A stretch of DNA of 64,000 bases. It comes from Trissonchulus latispiculum (lineage: Eukaryota > Nematoda > Enoplea > Enoplida > Ironidae). The stretch's first letter is position 1; the number at the start of each line of letters is the position of its first letter. The notes under the pieces were generated by a model. The model searched no databases, had not been told where the DNA came from, and saw only the letters and a program-made list of their open reading frames with translations. Of the stretch, positions 36,265 to 47,700 are shown in pieces. The stretch lies in assembly GCA_030248195.1 (NCBI GenBank), contig JASAND010015487.1, positions 1 to 64,000 on the forward strand. The letters are read 5' to 3'. The position numbers were made by a program, and so were the translations under genes.

Positions 36265-36405
36265 GAACATGGGGGAGGACGCGGACGTGGGGGCGGCGGA
36301 GGACGCGGATGATGGGGCGGTGGAGGACGCGGACGTGGGGGCGGCGAAGGACGCAGACGTGGGGGCGGCGAAGGACGCGGACGTGGGAGCGGAAATGCTG
36401 GCTGA
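36265..36405. repeat. GC-rich 21-24-bp minisatellite
   Basis: About six degenerate copies of GGACGCGGACGTGGGGGCGGC directly after the RGG exon. One + strand frame encodes Gly/Arg runs but has an in-frame TGA (36310-36312). Confidence 0.8.
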
Positions 36406-36904
36406 AATTTAGATTTAGACTTTTTGCTTGCATTTTTATTGTTTCTGTTTGTTGATAGATTATTTGTTTACTTAGTAAACTGTAAACATATTACATTGAT
36501 TGTTTACTTACTAGGACCTGTTTGCACAGCGGCTTGGTGCAGATGCTTAAATTTTAATGTCTTTGCGAGCCCGGAGTTAAACGCGTTGTTTCATAACGTC
36601 TGACCAAAAAATATAGGGAGCGAAATTGTTTTGTTTATACTGAATTACGGGTACATTTTTGCTGCAGCAATGTATATATTTTCTGAACCGTCATGGCATG
36701 AACTTTCTTTTGGTAGAAAAAAATTTGAAAAAATTAAAATTCACCAAAACAAGCCAATTTTGAGAAGCTGCGAAATCTAAAACATTGCGCACAAGGAAAC
36801 TATTCGTTCTAATGAGAACTAGCGAAGTTGCGAGAATGGGTTGCCGCGGCATTTTCCCTTTGGGGGGACGGATTTTCAGAAGAATGCAACAGTATTTTGG
36901 TCGT

Positions 36905-37370
36905 AATTTTCGCTACACGCATTTCCCAAAAATGCCGCAAGCAGAAAAGTTGTTCAGCTCGACGAGCTCTTTCATTTGAGTACCATATTGACCACATTTG
37001 AAGAAATTTTTTAAAATCCGGGTTTTCGTGAATTCCCGGATTTTCAGTTTTTCGGCTGTAACTTTCGCTAGACGCATTTCCGGAAAATGCCGCAAGCAGA
37101 AAAGTTGTTCAGCTCGACGAGCTCTTTCATTTGAGTACCATATTGACCACATTTGAAGAAATTTTTTAAAATCCGGGTTTTCGTGAATTCCCGGATTTTC
37201 AGTTTTTCGGCTGTAACTTTCGGTAGGCGCATTTCCAGAAAATGTCGCAAGAAGGAAAGTTGTCAGCTCGACGAGCTCTTTCATTTAAGTACCATATCGA
37301 CCACTTTCGGAAAAATTTTTCAAAATCCGGAATTTTCCGGGTCCAATATCTCGAAATCCGTAAATTTTCC
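36905..37370. repeat. 155-bp tandem repeat, three copies
   Basis: The shared anchor CGCATTTCC occurs at 36918, 37073 and 37228, giving a constant 155-bp period. Copies 1 and 2 are nearly identical, including AGTTGTTCAGCTCGACGAGC and TCCGGGTTTTCGTGAATTCC; copy 3 is more diverged. Non-coding. Confidence 0.9.
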
Positions 37371-37870
37371 GGAAATTTCGATTTCAGTTTCGAAATCAGC
37401 GCTATCGAATTACCCTATGCCCAACTTTTAAGCGAAATCGGGGACAAAAAATTTTTACGTTTCCCTTGGTCCCCCCTTACCATTTTAAAAAATTCCGGGA
37501 GCCGCCATTCCCGGAATCCGGGAAATACCGGACTGTCCGCGCTTCAGTCAACACTTCACCCCACCCCAAACCTCCACTGAAAATTTCAGCCCAATCGGTC
37601 AACCCTAGCAAAAGTTAGAGGGGGGGACAGGGGGTGGTAACGAGATGAATAATAATAATAAACGGACATACCCAGATGAAAGGGTTGCCTTTTTTGTGTA
37701 AAAAGCGGCAACCCAATAAATTTCTAGTATAATCGGAACGACTCATTCTAAATAGAATTAGAAATGTAAGTGCTCAATCCAGTTAAAATGAGTCCATTCT
37801 GTTGCCACTTTAAAATTGACAGACCCATTATAAGTATTGAAAGATCAGTAGATGCCAGGAACTAGCCGTT

Positions 37871-39958
37871 TGGTGGAAAATTAGCCCATTTCACAAACAT
37901 ATTGTATTCCAAATATAAACTAATTTCGTCAAGAATTGCGATAGTTATTTATTAACGTTATTATTGTTATTATTAGTTGTTTTCGATTTTCAAAATCCTT
38001 TGATCTTTGCCGCGTTTCCAACTTTGACTGGTTACTATTCACGACTCACTCAATGGAAAAATTTCAATTGGATTTTCAGGACCGCTTACGTGTCAGCTTT
38101 CATGTGGTATATGTCGTTCTTCAAAATTTGAAAATCGATTTTTTCGAGAAGCACCACTTTTTGACCCAAAATTTCAACAATGCGGCATCCAGCAAAAGTG
38201 AGTAAAAGTAGCACAATCATAAAGTTTAATCTGAGCTGTGCTATGTTGCATTGTTTTGCCACAAATAGTGTAAACTAGCCAAAAACCAGCTGAAATAGGG
38301 AAATTGTTTAATAATTCATTGAGGGGGGAATATAAGTCGTAGCCACAAGAACTTTATATCGTTGGATTCAGCTCAGATTAAACTTTATGATTATGCTACT
38401 TTTACTCACTTTTGCTGAATTCGCATTGTTGAACTTTTGGGTCAAAAAGTGGTATTTTTGGAAAAAAATCGATTTTCACATTTTGAAAAACAACATATAT
38501 CACATGAAAGCTGACACGCTAGCGGTCCTGAAAATCCAATTGAAAATTTTTCCATTGAGTGAGTCGTGAGTAATAACCAGTCAAAGTTAGAAAAGAGGCA
38601 AAATCAAAGGATTTTGAAAATCGAAAATAACTATAGTCTAGCAAACTTAAACTGGACCAAAAGAGTGAATTTTGTGGAGAGTTTATTATTCAAGTTAAGT
38701 ATGACAATCTATATATTTTCTGAAAGCTCAGAAATCAGAGATTTCAAAAATTCTAAAAAATTTTCAAATTTTCAAATGTGAAATTTCATAAATTTTGAAA
38801 ACTGTGGGAAAAGAAAAAATAAAGGAAAAATAGTCGAGTTTGGTATCAAATGAAAGGTCTCGTTCAGGAGAACGCGAATATGTGTCAATTAAGCGGATTT
38901 GGGGCGGCATGTGGTTCCAGCGGGCGAATATCCCGAAAAATAAAAGTTGCTCCGATAGCTACAAACTTGGGCTCATTTGAAAGCTCTCATCACGCTGAGT
39001 AAAAGTTATAATTGGATCATCGCTCAAAAATGCTGTCTGCGGAAGTTATCCCTCTTTAAACCCAAAAAATGGGCTGTTTGGGCACTTTTGGAGGGTTTAA
39101 TCCAGGCTAGAGAAAGCTGTGAGCTGAATCAAGTCAAGCCACTGTGCTACGTTATGCGTCTCATCATTATACACAAGCATGCAAAATTGCAGCTTTGGAT
39201 CTTTACGCATGCGTAAGATAAGCTAATTTAAACGAACTTCAAAGGAACCGACACGGCGGCGCTTTTGAAGTTCGTTTAAATTAGCTTATCTTACACATGC
39301 GTAAAGATCCAAAGCTGCAATTTTGCATGCTTGTGTATAATGATGAGACGCATAATGTAGCACAGTGGCTTGACTTGATTCAGCTCACAGCTTTCGCTAG
39401 CCTGGATTAAACCCTCCGAAAGTGCCCAAACAGCCCATTTTTAGGGTTTAAAGAGGGATAACTTTCACAGACAGCATTTTTGAGCGATGACCCAATTATA
39501 ACTTTTACTCAGCGTGATGAGAGCTTTCAAATGAGCCCAAGTTTGTAGCTATCGGAGCAACTTTTATTTTTCGGGATATGGGCCCGCTGGAACCACATGC
39601 CGCCCCAAATCCGCTTAATTGATACATATTCGCGTTCTCCTGAACGAGACCTTTCATTTGATACCAAACTCGACTATTTTTCCTTTATTTTTTCTTTTCC
39701 CACAGTTTTCAAAATTTATGAAATTTCAAATTTGCAAATTTGAAAATTTTTTAGAATTTTTGAAATCTCTGATTTCTGAGCTTTCAGAAAATATATACAT
39801 TGTCATACTTAACTTGAATAATAAACTCTCCACAAAATTCACTCTTTTGGTCCAGTTTAAGTTTGCTAGACTATAATAATAACTATAACGTTAATATATA
39901 ACTATCGCAATTCTTGACGAAATTAGTTTATATTTGGAAATGGGCTAATTTTCCACCA
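37871..39958. mobile_element. Nested foldback elements (long inverted repeats)
   Basis: The outer ends are TGGTGGAAAATTAGCCCATTT at 37871 and its complement ending at 39958. An inner foldback (FB2) pairs about 38632-39233 with 39267-39883 around a spacer of about 30 bases; mismatches are scattered. A second foldback (FB1) pairs about 37979-38256 with 38360-38632 and interrupts the left arm. Removing FB1 leaves one element of about 1.4 kb with arms of about 700 bp. No coding sequence is present; the short frames are mirror artefacts. Transcripts from either strand would be almost wholly double-stranded. Confidence 0.85.
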
Positions 39959-40417
39959 GCAAAACAATTTCTATCCCTACATTTTTTGTTCAGATTTTAA
40001 TATCAACCTCGATCAAGAACACGGTACCGTAAAATGGCAAAAACATTTCTAAAAATAAACCCATATTGGAGAATCAGTAGTCAACCCTTTTAAAAAATAT
40101 ATCTAAAATTAATGATAAACAAACCGCTAAAACAATAAATACCTATGACTTCCCAGCCTTATATGCAAATTTTCACCATTCCACTATATATAACAATTTA
40201 GAAGAACTAATTCATAAAACAATGAGATACCCAATGCAGAAAAAAACTTACGAGTTAGGTGGGGCACCACCAAAAATAATAATGATATTATAACATCCAA
40301 TCAGTTATGATACCAAAGTAAAAGATTCCTACTTGATAACCTATATTTTAATTGCGGTAGCTATATTTTCAGACAAACTATAGGCATTCTTTTCGTGAAC
40401 GACACGTAAAGTTAAAA

Positions 40418-40945
40418 AGCTGCAGAGTTAAATTTAACTCTACCCTTTTCATGAATGAGTTAAATTTAACTCTTTTAACTCGCTCTCGCTATTTTAGAGC
40501 CTTTTCTCGAATGGGTTAAACTAGTTAAAATTAGCTGGATCCTTTTCGCGAATGGGTTAAAAGAGTTAAATTTAACTCGGCGAGTTAAGCAGAGTTAACA
40601 TTTTAAACTCTCTTAGGGCCTTTTCGCGCGCGAGTTAAACGAGTTAAAATTAACTCGATCCTTTTCGCGCCAGGGTTAAAAAAGGTAAATGAGTTAATTT
40701 TAACTAGCTGGGGTTAAACGAATTAAACGCTTTTTAACTCGGTGCTCGCGCGAAAAGGGGTTAAAATTAACTCGTTTAACTCTACCTGCATTCGCGCGCA
40801 CATAATGGGTTAAAATCCACGGAGTTAATTTTAACTCAACCCCTTTTCGCGCGTGAGTTAAAATTAACTCCTTTAACTCTGCAGCAACTTTTTCCATTGA
40901 ATTTTAACCCTCGATGCGGCACGGGGGTTAAACGAGTTAATTAAA
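40418..40945. repeat. GAGTTAAAATTAACTC palindrome cluster 1
   Basis: A dense array of GAGTTAAA/TTAACTC units, many forming 16-bp palindromes, separated by CCTTTTCGCGCG-type spacers. It shares order and sequence with 43615-44000, including GCTGCAGAGTTAAATTTAAC and TCCATTGAATTTTAACC, and more loosely with 44565-44760 and 23195-23340. Confidence 0.85.
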
Positions 40946-41349
40946 ATAAGGTAGTATCAGGCCCCCCAAGTATTCTGCAATGCTCCCGAAAAATTGGCAC
41001 CCACCCCCCTAGCTTCAGAACGTGATTCTGGCTGCTGCATAACAAAACCCCGCCGCCCCACAGGTGGCGTTGGCGGTCTGACTGCCCCCCGAAAAATTGG
41101 GGGATGGGGGGGGGGGGTTCCAAACGCTGACTAGGGGGAGGTTCCAAAATTTGACTCTGGGGTTGGGGGAAATTTTGGGGGAGCTCACCCCCGGCTTGGC
41201 TAAGCTGGAGCTCCGCCGCACCGGATAGAGCCTGAGGGGGGGACAAAACAACCACTTGGGGGAGTGGGGGTGGGGGACACCCCGAACTTGGGGGGGAGTG
41301 GGATTCTGAAAATTTTGGGGGGACTATTTCCCCCCGACCTACGACCCCC
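40946..41349. other. G/C-run-rich insertion in a gypsy remnant
   Basis: Contains several runs of 6-12 G or C and GGGGGGCAG/CTGCCCCCC-like blocks. It follows directly on the gag start at 41350-41502 read on the - strand and probably represents inserted or rearranged sequence. Open frames here are long only because of the base composition. Confidence 0.35.
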
Positions 41350-41502
41350 CGGCAAAAATTGCAAGAAATTTCTGTTCAAAAAGCTATCGGCATGTTCTGG
41401 TGCCTGTTGCGACGGTAATTCACTAAATAATTTTACAGTTTCGTCACGAATTCTTTTGAAGGCCCGGGTAACCGGACGAGAAGAATCTGACATGCTACTC
41501 AC
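41350..41502 (-). pseudogene. Start of a gypsy-like gag gene, truncated
   Basis: On the - strand an ATG at about 41502 or 41493 opens a frame of roughly 50 credible residues (SSRPVTRAFKRIRDETVK and then LFSELPSQ) before entering the G/C-run insertion at about 41349. Its position just after an LTR and primer-binding site is that of gag. No zinc knuckle, protease or reverse transcriptase follows, so this is a 5' remnant. Confidence 0.45.
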
Positions 41503-41510
41503 CTGAGAAC

Positions 41511-41946
41511 GGTCGCCAGTTTGTAGAGATTTAGACTATACAATCTCTGGTCAAACAATTTTAATCACAGAAATAAACCTGTAGAAAGTACGCTCTGAGA
41601 GCGTGACTCCCGACAAATGAATTTCTGAGAATTTCGAAGATTGCAACGATTCGACAGAGTGTGTGCAAGTCAGACTCCGCTCGCCTAACCACCCTGACCA
41701 ACTACGAAACTAAAGAAGCGAAAACTAAAAAGTGACGCGAATTTACTGTTGACAACAAAATATAGGCTTTAATCAAAACTAAACTCAACTGGATAGAATT
41801 ACAGCACCAGAACAAAATTCAAATACTAATAAACAAACCGACAAAACAGATCCAGACAGCAATTGAAAAGGAGCCCGCCCAAAACTAATGGCGCATGAAA
41901 ATTGGGGGACAAAAGGCCCGACCTCCTAACACCTGTCACTTCAACA
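41511..41946 (-). mobile_element. Second Ty3/gypsy LTR with primer-binding site
   Basis: Read on the - strand, the LTR runs from TGTTGAAGTGACAGG (41946) to TCTCTACA (41522), 425 bp, with TG...CA ends. Three bases later comes TGGCGACCGTTCTCAGG (41518 downward), a primer-binding-site-like sequence beginning TGG. The partner LTR was not found, so this is the 5' end of a truncated element. Confidence 0.62.
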
Positions 41947-42591
41947 AGACTGACTGAACGCTCCCAATTTTGAATCAAAAAAAGAATTAGCTAGTCCGAC
42001 CGTGGGCCTATACACAGAAGTAACAATTTTAGTTTGACCGTTCATGAATTTAGCCTTACATTTTAGTGAAAATATCAAAAATATGCATTTATCGTGAAGT
42101 TAGCAGTACACTTTTGTAATTTCAGATGAAAATAATACTTGGACTGACCGAAATAATTCACAGTAGGCCGCCTGAAGCCACCACAGATCAACTAAACCAA
42201 TAGTGGTATTTTATTTAATACTTTGGCTTATTTATTTTGCTAATACAAGAGTTTTTTAGAAATCTTTATTTTTTCGGTTCAGAACAAATAGTAACTGTTA
42301 CTGCATTTGCAAAATAGGTAGTGTGGAATAATAATTGTGTAAAATGTATTGAGAAAAGCTGCGAAATTGATCCTATGAAATACACTATGAAGTGCTCAAA
42401 GTTATTCCTTTTATGGTTTTCAGTTTGGTTAGCTTTGATTGGCTGTTTCAAAACACTTCCATGCTTGAATGGCTAGCGCTACTTCATACAGGTACCTGAT
42501 TGGTCGGCGCTTACACCCTGTTATTAGTCTTCAATTCGTCATGATTGTTTCTTTCTGTTTTGGGTCTCCATTACGTCCATTTTTGTTGCAG

Positions 42592-42923
42592 TTCTATTTA
42601 CTAAATTTATCATTAATTCAAAACGCGATAGAAGCTCGAAATGGTCTTGGGCCGAAATTTTAAACCTAGTTCAATTGCGGTCTAAATTTAACGAAGATTT
42701 TCGTTGCAAAATGGCGGATGACTGTTGGAACCTAGTCCACCGAGAAGGAAATTTAGGTAGAAGCCGTGATCAAATTTCCAATGAATGGAAAACATTTTTC
42801 GTGCGCCAGAGAAACCTCGCTAATGGCAAAACGGTGCGGTTTAGCGTAGACCTTATATTACAAAGACGATTTCAAATGGTGGCGGTGGCCTGTAGGAAAC
42901 GGAATTTTAATTTATTCCTTTGA
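42592..42923 (+). CDS. Exon with Myb/SANT-like (trihelix/MADF-type) domain
   Basis: After the acceptor CCATTTTTGTTGCAG the frame is open to TGA at 42921-42923. It encodes SSKWSWAEILNLVQLRSKF, then CWNLVHREGNLGRSRDQISN and EWKTFF. The three helices with Trp at the start of helix 1 (W-x-W-x-E), and the RSRDQISNEWK stretch in the recognition helix, are the layout of Myb/SANT-like DNA-binding domains, which occur in transcription factors and in the accessory protein of Harbinger transposons. It is the last exon; upstream exons were not recognised. Confidence 0.55.
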
Positions 42924-43614
42924 AATTTTTTAGTTACATTTTCATAACATTTTTGATGTTTGAGAACAGCAAATTTGAGTGTTTTGTAAAGTAGAAATTG
43001 GTGGTCTTTGATTTTGAAACCTGGGAGGCCTAATTTAAAATTCTAAGCCCTACAGATTACCACTCATGACAAGTCAATTTTAACTAAACCAGCTGATCTT
43101 CATTAGCTTTGATTTCGAAATTTCTCTGGAGCAGGAATCCGAAATTAACAAATTATGAAAATTCGTGTTTTTGCTAATAATATGGAATAATAGCAACAAA
43201 GACACGCCAAATGTTCGGATATCTATTTGTGAACCATTATTGCTGACTTAAAGGTCAAGTTTGAATACAACTTGCAGCTAAGTACACCCAGTTGGTCACA
43301 GTAGTCAAATATGGAGCTAATCAAATTGCTGCGACGGTCTTACGGTAGTTTGTGCGCCCTCTAGAGTGTTCTTTGCTGACAGTAATTAAACATTTGTGCA
43401 TAAATGCTTAAAACTGTTTAATCTCTACAAAATAAGGAATAAAACAAATAGTCAGCTTGTAACGTCTTAGTAGCATATAAAACAGATATTTACTATTTAA
43501 GAGGCATCATAAACCACCCAAATTCACTCAAGACAAGGCGGAAGCATAGTTTGCCGTTTATGCTGATCACTCCTTTAAACTGATTTGAACGCGTGCATGA
43601 AAAGAATGGAGACG

Positions 43615-44000
43615 AATCGGCAGAGTTAAACGAGTTAAAATTAACTCTTTAACCCCTATTCGCGCACTCAGCGAGTTAATTTTAACTCTCCCGATTTTAA
43701 CTCGTTTAACTCTGCTCGTTTTAACACTGCTAGAGTTAAAAGAGTTAAAACAGGCAGGGTTAAAATTAACTCGCTGAGTGCGCGAACAGGGATTAAAATA
43801 TTTAACTTTAACTCGTTTAACTCTACTCGTTTAACTCGCGCGCGAAAAGGCCCTAAGAGTTAAAAAGCTGCAGAGTTAAATTTAACTCTACCCTTTTCAT
43901 GAATGGGTTAAATTTAACTCTTCTAACTCGCTCTTGCTATTTTACATTGAATTTTAACCGCGTCTCAGCACGCGGATTAAACGAATTAAAATATACTATG
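43615..44000. repeat. GAGTTAAAATTAACTC palindrome cluster 2
   Basis: Same unit and same overall order as 40418-40945. The segment from about 43855 matches the start of cluster 1 (AGAGTTAAAAAGCTGCAGAG) in direct orientation, and both end in a TTGAATTTTAACC block. Confidence 0.85.
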
Positions 44001-44564
44001 CTTTACATTATTATGGCCACCTTTTGCGTGCGTAATTAAGCTTCAAATATGACAAGATAATTCAACCAATGAAACTGCAACGCATAATTTTAAAGGCTAA
44101 TTCTGCTATGAATAACCGAAACAAGTAAAATTAAAAAATTGAAAGTTACTGTAAACTTTAAGAAAAACTTGAACCTTTGGACTTTTGAAAGTACATCTAG
44201 ACTAATGTTACGCGAACTTAGCTGTAACTGGTGACGCTCCACAGAATTACAGGATCAATTGTTATCCCAACTGTGATTTTAAGGGCAACCATTTCAATTC
44301 AAATTTGAAATATCTACTGTATTATAATAAACATCTTTCTATTTAGGTTTACTTTGTTTGCTCTGTTTTAGTATTTATATTCAGTAATGTTTAGTTGAAA
44401 TTAAGCAAAATCGTCCATGCTTTTACGGGGACCAAGAGAAACCGATTTTGCTTCTTTTCTTGCTTTATTAGATATCTTATTTAAAATTTTCCAAACGTTG
44501 GGAAGTTTCTTTTTAGAACTTCTCAAATGTCGAAAAGCTGAACATTGGGAAAGGAAAAATTAAA

Positions 44565-44760
44565 TATTTTAACTCCTTTACGTATGCAGGAAGTTAATTT
44601 CAACTCGGCCAGTTTTAACTCTTTTAACTCTTTGATTTTTAACCCTGTAGAGTTAAAAGGTTAACAGGCAGAGTTAATTTAACCCTACGCATTCATGAAA
44701 GGGGTTAAAAGAGTTAATTTTAACTCTACTCTACTCTACTCTACTCTACTCTACCCATTC
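44565..44760. repeat. Palindrome cluster 3 with ACTCT pentanucleotide run
   Basis: GAGTTAA-type units followed at 44723-44754 by about six tandem copies of ACTCT. The trailing TCTCGAAAAGGCCCC resembles the spacers of clusters 1 and 2. Confidence 0.8.
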
Positions 44761-44769
44761 TCGAAAAGG

Positions 44770-46240
44770 CCCCAAGCATAAAAGCAATAATATACAATAC
44801 CTAGAAAAGTCACACCGTCTTATAGACTAATATATTCTTAGAAAAATTGGCCAGATGTTGTCATCTAGTTCAATAAATACAGCAGAAAACACAATTTAGC
44901 AGCAGTATTTTGTAGTTAGCTAATGTACAAAGATATTTAACAGTTTCTAATATGGTACAAACATTAACACTACAATATAATGTGGGACGTACTGTTTAAT
45001 ACGGCCGAGGAAATGTTGTACCATATTATACGGCACGTACCGCTAGTAACAGCTAGTTAATTTTTAATTGATTAGTTAATTGATGAATGCCTACACGATT
45101 GAAAAAGTTAGTATTGCTGATTATTCTATCTGAACTATTTTGATCTGTTCTAATCTTATGTTTATGTAAATGATGTAGCAATAAATACAATATTTTCTAA
45201 GGCATTTCAATTAATTCTATAATGTCCATTTGAGTAAACTTGAAGTCTTCATCGTCAAGTACATAATGCTTGACTTTGTTAGAAGATATAGAGTAAATTC
45301 GATGCCTGCTACTTCAATCACATGACGACGGGTCTTTTCAGTCAATGCACAAGCACAATCTTCGTGTTTCCAATATCTTTAAACAACATATCAATTTTGG
45401 GCGCATCAAACCGGAAAACCAGTGTTTCTTTTTCCGAAACGGATATAACACCAGATCAGCCAACTCGGTCAAGTGAGGTCAGAAAATTACCATTTTGACC
45501 ATTTTTCACAGAAGGCTGGATGCTGGAGGAGTGTACTGAAACTGAAACTGAACTCTTGTGCCTGAACGGTGAATTTACAGAGGCCTTTTTACTTACTTAC
45601 CTTTTTTATACACTAACTTAAGGCGGGGGCGGCTTAACCTTTGCCCAAACATTTTTGATTTGATTCATTTTGGACACGAATATAAAGCACGTTTGTGAGC
45701 AAAAAGTATCTCCTCATTGGTTCTCTACCTTCCTGTGACCCGATACGCTTCGATGAACCTGGCCGAACCCCGATTTGGCGACACTTAACACTTGACACTT
45801 AATACTTAAAAAATTTTCACAGCTGTTTGGTTTGATGAAATTACATCTACGCTTCGGCAGAAAGAATGGGAGAAGACATATTGGATAACATAGACAGCTC
45901 ATAGGCTTTGCTGCAGTCATAGCGGTTTGAGAGCAATGCTAGCTTAAACTTGAAGAATCGCCTAAAATTTGGAAAATTTTGGGCGCCGAATTGAAAAATT
46001 TAAATCCGGTGCGACCCCATAAGCTAAAATTTGGTGTAAACATACATCCGTTAGGTATGCAAGATTGTACAAATATTGTATTGTACGTATTGTACAATGT
46101 ATTGTACAAGGAGTACAGAAATGTGCGAATATGAAAAAAATTCCGCCGAGACATTATCACTGGCTTGCACCAATGAAGAATAACTGAAGAATAACCTAAC
46201 CTTGAGGTTACCTCAGGGTTAAGTAGTTATTCTCCAGCTA
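44770..46240. other. AT-rich non-coding sequence
   Basis: I recognise no exon, RNA gene or transposon end. A short self-complementary run of GTATTGTACAATGTATTGTACAA type occurs near 46075-46110. Confidence 0.4.
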
Positions 46241-46534
46241 TTTTGATGCACCAATCTGGGTTAACTTATTGTTATTCTCCAGTTAACCTCGAGCATAACT
46301 TTGTCCGCAAATGGCAAAAATTCAACCCTGAGTTTGATAAGAGTAGTATAGTATCCGTTTTCGACCCTCAATCATTGGATTGTGAGTTACCTCACTGCCT
46401 ACAACCCTTTCCTGACTACCGCCATTCCACATATTTACTAAAGTCTGACTAAAAAATGTGTGTACAAAATCTGTAAGTCCTCCAGTGAACTCAATATACG
46501 TCGTAACCACATAAAAACCATATATAAAACTGAT

Positions 46535-46625
46535 TTGCGGGGGGGGCCGTTAGTGAGCAGAGCATAGTTTTTGCTCTGATAACATAGAGTGTGGCTAGTG
46601 GCAAACTCTCAGTATTATGTACTCT
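46535..46625. mobile_element. CAAGAGTAC-family right-arm fragment
   Basis: GATTTGCGGGGGGGGCC...GAGCAGAGCATAG...GCTCTGATAACA...TATTATGTACTCTTG matches the right half of the copy at 49641-49981. The left half is absent. Another short left-end piece (CAAGAGTACATAATATAAG) lies at 48458-48476. Confidence 0.75.
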
Positions 46626-46890
46626 TGCTTATACTGGCTTAACCACTGGAGATAGCTCGAAGGTTGTAAAAGCAAAATGTTCATTTTTGTGTCCTTTTTC
46701 CAGCCACCACATCCAATCCGGTGTCTGGTCTACCTACTGTGAGCCTAAGGCCAAAAACCAAAACTTTCTTATCTTTTGGCCGAAAAATACGGGACTGGTC
46801 CCAGATTGTTAAAGAGCACGAAAATAGGTTATTTCATAAGTTTTAGCTATTTACGTAAAGGATAAAAGCCGTATGAGTCAAAAATACTTT
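46622..46890 (+). repeat. Dispersed repeat family R, copy 3a
   Basis: Matches 2560-2830 (ACTGGAGATAGCTC, GTGTCTGGTC, CTTTCTTATCTTTTGGCC, AAAGCCGTATGAG). It is separated from copy 3b (47375-47700) by the AT-hook-encoding segment and G run at 46910-47300. Confidence 0.8.
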
Positions 46891-46974
46891 CCAAGAACAT
46901 ACCTGTAGACAAAGGGGGGGGGGGGAGGGAAGAAGCCTCACCTGAGCCTGGAGTATTGTCGGTTCATCTTTGTC

Positions 46975-47297
46975 CTAGTGAGAGAGGACGGCGCCATCCC
47001 GGAGAAGTGGCTGCTGGGTTGACAAAGGATGGGGGTTTGGCGAATCTGAGGAGACCACAGTGGGCTGGCCCCGACGCCGAGAAGAGGAGGAGGGTCCAGG
47101 AAGTTGAGTTGGGGGAGGAGAGGGGACGGGACCACCCACAGGACCCGAAGAAGAAGTCCCCCGACCACGTCCTCCTGAGGCACCCCTGGACCGTCCTCGC
47201 CCACCTTTATTCGGATGAGCACCGCGTCCTCCTGAGGCCCCCTTGGGTCGTCCACGTCCCCTTTTCATCGGAAGAGCTGTACTTGATCTCGCATCTC
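46975..47297 (-). CDS. AT-hook-containing exon (HMGA-like)
   Basis: On the - strand, after TGTGTTTAG, the frame reads SSTALPMKRGRGRPKGASGG, then more Arg/Gly-rich blocks (NKGGRGRSRGASGGRGRG), a Pro/Ser-rich tail and TAG. KRGRGRPKG is a perfect AT-hook, the minor-groove-binding motif of HMGA and many chromatin proteins, followed by degenerate AT-hook-like repeats. It is GC-rich and sits between two pieces of repeat R. A CAG|GTGAGG sequence lies beyond the stop on the same strand (about 46937), so an alternative frame or a 3'-UTR intron is possible. Gene identity unknown. Confidence 0.5.
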
Positions 47298-47374
47298 CTA
47301 AACACACAACAAAACGCCATCACCACCCTTCATATACCATCAAATTTCCACGCCAATTCTCTGCTAGGTAATTT

Positions 47375-47700
47375 TATCAATCGCAGTTTTGCCAAAATGG
47401 TTTTTCGGCTAAATCTTTAGCTTAAAGCAATAAAGTCCGGCTAAGAGGCATTCGTAAAATGTGCATTTGGACGCTGTATCGATTGACTATAAATAAGCCA
47501 CTTTGTCCTTTAACATGTGGCAGTAATCTTGAAAAAACTGATTTCCTCGAAAATTGCCATTTTTTGACCCTAAGAATGGTTTTTTGCTTATACTGACTTA
47601 ACCACTGGAGATAGCTCGAAGCTTGTAAAAGCAAAATGTTCATTTTTGTGTCCTCTTTCCAGCCATCACAACCAATCCGGTGTCTGGTCTACCTACCTAC
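47375..47700 (+). repeat. Dispersed repeat family R, copy 3b
   Basis: Matches 2345-2660 (CGCAGTTTTGCCAAAATGG, TGTGCATTT, GGCAGTAAT...TTGAAAAAACTGATTTCCTC, CCACTGGAGATAGCTCG). Confidence 0.8.

Noticed and set aside
36505..37000. CRISPR-like direct repeats
   Set aside because: The repeats are 155 bp, contiguous and without spacers, in a eukaryotic context.
36913..37284. 123-codon - strand frame with internal repeats
   Set aside because: Simply the translation of the 155-bp tandem repeat.
46956..47420. 154-codon + strand frame
   Set aside because: Antisense shadow of the GC-rich AT-hook exon and adjoining repeat R.
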